Source of the DNA: Clostridiales bacterium
GTDB lineage: Bacteria; Bacillota; Clostridia; Oscillospirales; Ruminococcaceae
NCBI GenBank assembly: GCA_019423685.1
Contig: JAHZAY010000010.1
Span: 1 to 64,000 of the forward strand
Reading direction: 5' to 3'
DNA length: 64,000 bases
Part shown: in pieces, positions 60,674-64,000 of the stretch
How positions within the stretch are numbered: position 1 is the first letter of the stretch
Layout of the letters: every line of letters begins with the position of its first letter
Position numbers and translations under genes: made by a program
Notes under the pieces: generated by a model
The model's database searches: none
Told to the model about the DNA's origin: nothing
The model's input: the letters and a program-made list of their open reading frames with translations, nothing else

Positions 60674-60982
60674 TTATTCCTGATCGTCGGAGATGACGTC
60701 GTAGTCCTCTTCCAGGCGCTCCATGAAGATGTCGGCGATTTCATCCATTTCGTCTTCATCGTCGATTGTCTCCAGAAACTCTTCTCCATCGGCTTCGACC
60801 ACGCGCAGAATGACCAGCTCGCCGCTGTCCTGCAGCGTTTGCTCAGGATCGTCATAGATGGGGGAAAGCGCAAGATACCGGGTGCCTGCGTTTTCGATCG
60901 AGTCCAGAACCTCAAAGGTGTGCTCGACGCCGTCGTCGTCCTCCAGAGTCAGGATGTCGTTGCCAAATTCATTGTCGATCAT
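60674..60982 (-). CDS. DUF1292 protein
   Basis: A 102-residue very acidic protein of the DUF1292/YrzB family: ILTLEDDDGVEHTFEVLDSIE, RYLALSPIYDDPEQ and a C-terminal Glu/Asp-rich helix (ETIDDEDEMDEIADIFMERL). Function unknown. In Clostridia such proteins lie close to yrrK/ruvX-type genes, but those are not here. GAAAGGAGG precedes the ATG. The 6S RNA promoter lies just downstream of its stop. Confidence 0.9.
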   Translation of the reverse strand: MIDNEFGNDILTLEDDDGVEHTFEVLDSIENAGTRYLALSPIYDDPEQTLQDSGELVILRVVEADGEEFLETIDDEDEMDEIADIFMERLEEDYDVISDDQE

Positions 60983-61103
60983 CGGGTATCCCTCCTTTCC
61001 TGACTACGATATCTATTATACCAATTTGCCGGTCAAAGTCAATGAGGAAATCCGATTTTATAAATTTGTCAATAAAAATATTCAAATTTGTTGAAAAGTA
61101 CTA

Positions 61104-61132
61104 TTGAAAATGGATGAAAAATCGGCTATAAT
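61104..61132 (+). promoter_or_regulatory. Good promoter in front of a decayed region
   Basis: TTGAAA (61104-61109), 17 bases, TATAAT (61127-61132), then a ribosome binding site GAAAGGGTG before ATG 61184. Confidence 0.65.
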
Positions 61133-61183
61133 AAAATCACAACAAAGGTAATATTAAATATAAAACAGAAAGGGTGATTCCTC

Positions 61184-61396
61184 ATGAAAATGGAAATTGA
61201 ACCAGTTACACTTCTTTCTGAGGAGTCCAAAGGATCCTCAGAAGGGACCCAGAAAAGATAATCTGAATCCATCATAAAGCGATTGGAAAACCTGAAAAAA
61301 GAGACGTCAAAAGATATCTCAGTCAGGATAACCAATATCGAAAGCAAAAGCGAAAAAAGAAAAATGGAAAAAAGATTGTCAGGGTTTTATATTTAA
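61184..61396 (+). pseudogene. Small AT-rich gene with in-frame stop
   Basis: From ATG 61184 a 25-residue peptide (MKMEIEPVTLLSEESKGSSE...) ends at TAA 61259-61261. The same frame then stays open for 45 residues of Lys/Glu/Ser-rich helical sequence (RLENLKKETSKDISVRI) to 61396. I infer a decayed gene for a short helical protein; alternatively the 25-residue peptide is the product. Not recognised. Confidence 0.4.
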
Positions 61397-61622
61397 TAAG
61401 ATTTCAGCGGATGAAGTGCTGGAAGAAAAGGAGAAAACCTTTTAAAAAAACAAAACAACTGAATATCAAAAAAATGGGAAATCGCAATCCCGAAAAAAAT
61501 TGCATATCTTCCATCGATCCGATTTGTCGAGTCGGACGATACAAAATAAATAATATTACCTTTTCATTGTTAATATAGATTTTGGAAAAGAAACCTAATT
61601 AACATTGATCCTAAAATTTCTT
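61397..61622. other. AT-rich stretch without gene
   Basis: Very A-rich on the plus strand, frequent stops in all frames, no hairpin or repeat that I can support. Part of the ~900-base decayed region. Confidence 0.5.
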
Positions 61623-61854
61623 GATAAAGGTGAGACCGATGAAATAAGCAGATTGACCAATAGGTAATTTCCGAAAAGCAGTAAGCCAGTGCTACACGGA
61701 TAACAACGAAAAACGAGATTGAGCCGAAAAAGGTAATGTGATAGAAAATGAAAGCATTTCCAAACAAGCCATTGATCGAAAGTTATCTGAAGGAATATCA
61801 CACAGTGAGGGAACTACCAATGAACTAGCAAATCTGATTTTCAAAGCGGAATAA
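61623..61854 (+). pseudogene. Fragments of a decayed helical protein gene
   Basis: Two open fragments, DKGETDEISRLTNR and, after several TAA/TGA stops and a frame change, NVIENESISKQAIDRKL... ending at TAA 61854, have protein-like composition (Glu/Lys/Ser/Asn) but no start or ribosome binding site. Style matches the fragment at 61184-61396, so both may be pieces of one lost gene. Confidence 0.35.
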
Positions 61855-61907
61855 GATCACCTGAAAAAGAACCATTAAAACATTGTAACCTAAAAAATTG
61901 AATATAC

Positions 61908-61942
61908 AAAAAGGGGCTGTACAAAAGTACAGCCCCTTTTTT
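61908..61942 (+). terminator. Terminator closing the decayed region
   Basis: AAAAGGGGCTGTAC / GTACAGCCCCTTTT stem with an AAAA loop and T-run. Confidence 0.9.
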
Positions 61943-62011
61943 AGCCCTTTTATAGGTATACACACGCCCGAAGTTCACAGACTGTATGTAGAAATGTAAA
62001 AAAATATATGG

Positions 62012-62017
62012 TATAAT
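62012..62017 (+). promoter_or_regulatory. Extended -10 promoter of the M16 peptidase pair
   Basis: TATAAT preceded by TATGG (TGn), poor -35; 65 bases before the start codon. Confidence 0.6.
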
Positions 62018-62082
62018 AAACTTTGGAATGTGCGTTTTACCAAAATAAAAGAAAACAACACCTTTCTATAGGAGATGAACTG

Positions 62083-63390
62083 ATGAGCTATCCGCTTGTA
62101 AGGGAGTGTATCGCTCCCGGCGTATACTTTTCCGCCATCACGGACAAAAAATTTAAGCACAACCGCATATCGGTCAACCTGATCGTCAAGCTAGACCGGC
62201 AAAAGGTAACCGACCGCGCAGTTGTGCCCTTTATTCTGCGTCAGGGCAGCAAGAACTGTCCCGATTTTACCCAGCTCAACAAGCGCCTGTGCGACCTGTA
62301 CGGAGCGTCATTGGATGCGGGCGTGGACAAGTTTGGCGAATACCAGGTGATTGCACTGGGTGTGGTCGGCATCGACAACCGATTTGCACTGCAGGGTGAG
62401 GACATGGTGCGCGCCTGTGCACAGCTTTTGTGCGAAATTGTCCTCGAACCCAATATTACAGACGGTAAATTTGACGAAAAAAATACACAGTTGGAGAAAC
62501 AGTACCTCCTTGATACCATTGAGGCAGAGATCAACGACAAGCGCACCTACGCTTCGATCCGCTGCAAAGATGTGATGTTTGGCGGGGAAGGCTGCGCCAT
62601 CAAAAAGTACGGTTACCGCGAGGATGCGGAGAAAATCACATCCGAGTCGGCCGCCAAAGCGTATGAGGAGCTGATCCGCACAGCACAGATCGAGATCATG
62701 TTTGAGGGATGCGGCGATCCAAGCGCGGCAAAGGCACTCTTTGAGGAAAAATTTGTTTCCCTTGTGCGCGAACCGATTTCGGTCGATCCCAGCTGTGCCC
62801 GCCTCCATCAGGGGGAGACCAAGCAGGAAACTGAACAGATGGACGTCAAACAGGGCAAATTGGTGATGGGATTTTGGGTCGATCCGGTAACCGATTACCG
62901 GGAGGCCAATCGCAATCGTATCGCCGTTGCGCTCTTTGGAGGGACGGCAAACTCGCTGCTCTTTAAAAACGTGCGCGAGAAATTGAGCCTGTGCTATTAC
63001 TGCTCGGCCAGCTATGACCGCATCTCCGGCATCATGCTGGTGGCAAGCGGCGTAGAGGCGCCCAATGCTCAAAAGACACGCGACGAGGTGATGCATCAGC
63101 TTTCGCTTTTGCAGAGCGGAGCTTTTACCGACCAGGAGCTGGAAGAAACCAAGCTCTATATCCGCACCGCGCTCAAGGCGACCACCGATTCGCTCAGCGC
63201 TATGGACAGCTGGTACCTGACCCAGACGCTGGGGCAAACGGCTGTTTCCCCGGATGCGGAAATTGCGCTGTCGCAGGAGGTCACCCGCGAGGATATTCTC
63301 AAGGCAGCCAACGCTATCCATCTGGACACCGTCTATATGTTGATGCCCAAGGATAAGCCTGTGCAAGAGGAGGGAACCCAAGATGCTTAG
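62083..63390 (+). CDS. yfmF: M16-family peptidase-like protein, YfmF type
   Basis: A 435-residue pitrilysin/insulinase-fold protein without the HxxEH zinc motif. The N-terminal half (FILRQGSKNCPDFTQLNKRLCDLYGAS) has no active-site histidines. The C-terminal half has FGGTANSLLFKNVREKLSLCYYC, the typical substrate-binding region. Such inactive subunits pair with an active M16 partner, here the next gene, overlapping by 8 bases. In B. subtilis YfmF and YfmH are associated with 5-aminopentanol modification of EF-P. ATG 62083, 8 bases from GGAG. Confidence 0.88.
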   Translation: MSYPLVRECIAPGVYFSAITDKKFKHNRISVNLIVKLDRQKVTDRAVVPFILRQGSKNCPDFTQLNKRLCDLYGASLDAGVDKFGEYQVIALGVVGIDNRFALQGEDMVRACAQLLCEIVLEPNITDGKFDEKNTQLEKQYLLDTIEAEINDKRTYASIRCKDVMFGGEGCAIKKYGYREDAEKITSESAAKAYEELIRTAQIEIMFEGCGDPSAAKALFEEKFVSLVREPISVDPSCARLHQGETKQETEQMDVKQGKLVMGFWVDPVTDYREANRNRIAVALFGGTANSLLFKNVREKLSLCYYCSASYDRISGIMLVASGVEAPNAQKTRDEVMHQLSLLQSGAFTDQELEETKLYIRTALKATTDSLSAMDSWYLTQTLGQTAVSPDAEIALSQEVTREDILKAANAIHLDTVYMLMPKDKPVQEEGTQDA

Positions 63391-64000
63391 TCAGAAGATT
63401 GAGGACAAGCGCCTCAACGAGAGCTATATGCAGGTCCAGCACCCATCGGGATTGACCATGTTGCTCTATCCCATGCCGGGCTTTTCCACCACCTATGTGA
63501 TGTTTACCACCCAGTACGGCTCAATCGACACCAGCTTCACCGACACCAAAGACGGCAAGACCGTTCAGGTGCCGGAGGGCATTGCGCACTATCTGGAGCA
63601 CAAGATGTTCGAGAGCGAGGATGGCGATGCCTTTGATCGCTATGCAAAGACCGGAGCTGCCGCCAACGCCTTTACCAGCTTTGACAAGACCTCCTACCTC
63701 TTTACCTGCTCGGACCGCTTTGCAGAATCGCTGGAAATCTTGCTGGATTGCGTCACCCACCCATATTTTACCAAAGAGACGGTGGAGAAGGAACAGGGCA
63801 TTATCGGCCAGGAGATCCGCATGTACGAGGACGATCCGGGATGGCGAGTCATGTTTAACCTTCTGGAAAGTCTCTATCACAACAACAGCGTCAAGGTGGA
63901 CATCGCCGGCACCGTCGAGTCGATCGCCAAGATCGACGCTGACCTGCTGTACCGCTGCTACTACACCTTCTATAATTTGCATAACATGGTGCTGACCGTC
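63383..64000 (+). CDS. yfmH: M16-family zinc peptidase, YfmH type (N-terminal part)
   Basis: The active partner of yfmF, cut by the window end after 206 residues. VPEGIAHYLEHKMFE carries the inverted zinc motif HxxEH, and GAAANAFTSFDKTSYLFTC and EKEQGIIGQEIRMYEDDPGW (the distal glutamate ligand) follow at normal spacing. It starts inside the last codons of yfmF and is thus translationally coupled. The proteolytic pair is membrane-free and presumably cytosolic. Confidence 0.93.
   Translation, partial: MLSQKIEDKRLNESYMQVQHPSGLTMLLYPMPGFSTTYVMFTTQYGSIDTSFTDTKDGKTVQVPEGIAHYLEHKMFESEDGDAFDRYAKTGAAANAFTSFDKTSYLFTCSDRFAESLEILLDCVTHPYFTKETVEKEQGIIGQEIRMYEDDPGWRVMFNLLESLYHNNSVKVDIAGTVESIAKIDADLLYRCYYTFYNLHNMVLTV

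Overview
The window looks like a chromosome segment of a moderately GC-rich anaerobic Firmicute, most likely a gut clostridium of the Oscillospirales/Ruminococcaceae type. The evidence is the glmU-prs-pth-mfd-foldase gene order, a cdaA-cdaR pair, formate-tetrahydrofolate ligase, pyruvate phosphate dikinase, a class B sortase, a SpoIIQ-like peptidase, AAGGAGG ribosome binding sites, SigA-type promoters and U-tailed terminators. I do not name a species.

Bases 1-6090 are the right end of an integrated element. The window opens inside brxL, the last gene of a BREX phage-defence system. Next come a histidine kinase that has lost its sensor domain, a lipoprotein, and the regulation and recombination module of a Tn916/Tn1549-like element: sigma-like factor, small helix-turn-helix protein, a GC-rich and probably structured non-coding stretch, excisionase and tyrosine integrase. 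The integrase gene ends next to the 3' end of a tRNA-Arg(CCU) gene, the probable attachment site. BREX seems to have been inserted into an older element, breaking the kinase gene.

Bases 6.3-25.4 kb are core chromosome: a Nudix hydrolase, a KtrB-type potassium channel, a PadR/DUF1700/DUF4097 envelope-stress-type operon, HutD and pentapeptide-repeat proteins, an aminopeptidase, upp, rpiB, tsaB-tsaE (t6A tRNA modification), fhs, a FtsW/RodA protein, an ispDF fusion, a DUF3343/cysteine desulfurase pair, cdaA-cdaR (c-di-AMP synthesis) and an FAD oxidoreductase. bioY follows behind a promoter containing a perfect inverted repeat.

Bases 26-29 kb hold the most unusual gene: a sigma-54 (RpoN)-like protein whose helix-turn-helix and RpoN box are both eroded and which ends in a 67-residue tail of seven Cys-Cys/His-His repeats. 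It diverges from a zinc-ribbon membrane protein.

Bases 31-46 kb hold hemW, a 2-hydroxyacid dehydrogenase, an ASCH protein, an AT-rich secreted V8-type protease gene with an in-frame stop, a DD-carboxypeptidase, a phosphoesterase, a nitroreductase, a GH29 fucosidase, tRNA-Ser(CGA), a GH5 lipoprotein with an inserted module, an Xre regulator and ppdK.

Bases 46-64 kb hold glmU-prs-pth-mfd-foldase-sortase, a SpoIIQ-like M23 peptidase, two half-length TSUP transporter genes around a Cys-rich protein gene, an sdpR-sdpI pair, tcdA next to a probable 6S RNA, a DUF1292 gene, an AT-rich decayed stretch with a good promoter, and a yfmF-yfmH M16 peptidase pair cut by the window end. I found no rRNA, CRISPR array or intact insertion sequence.
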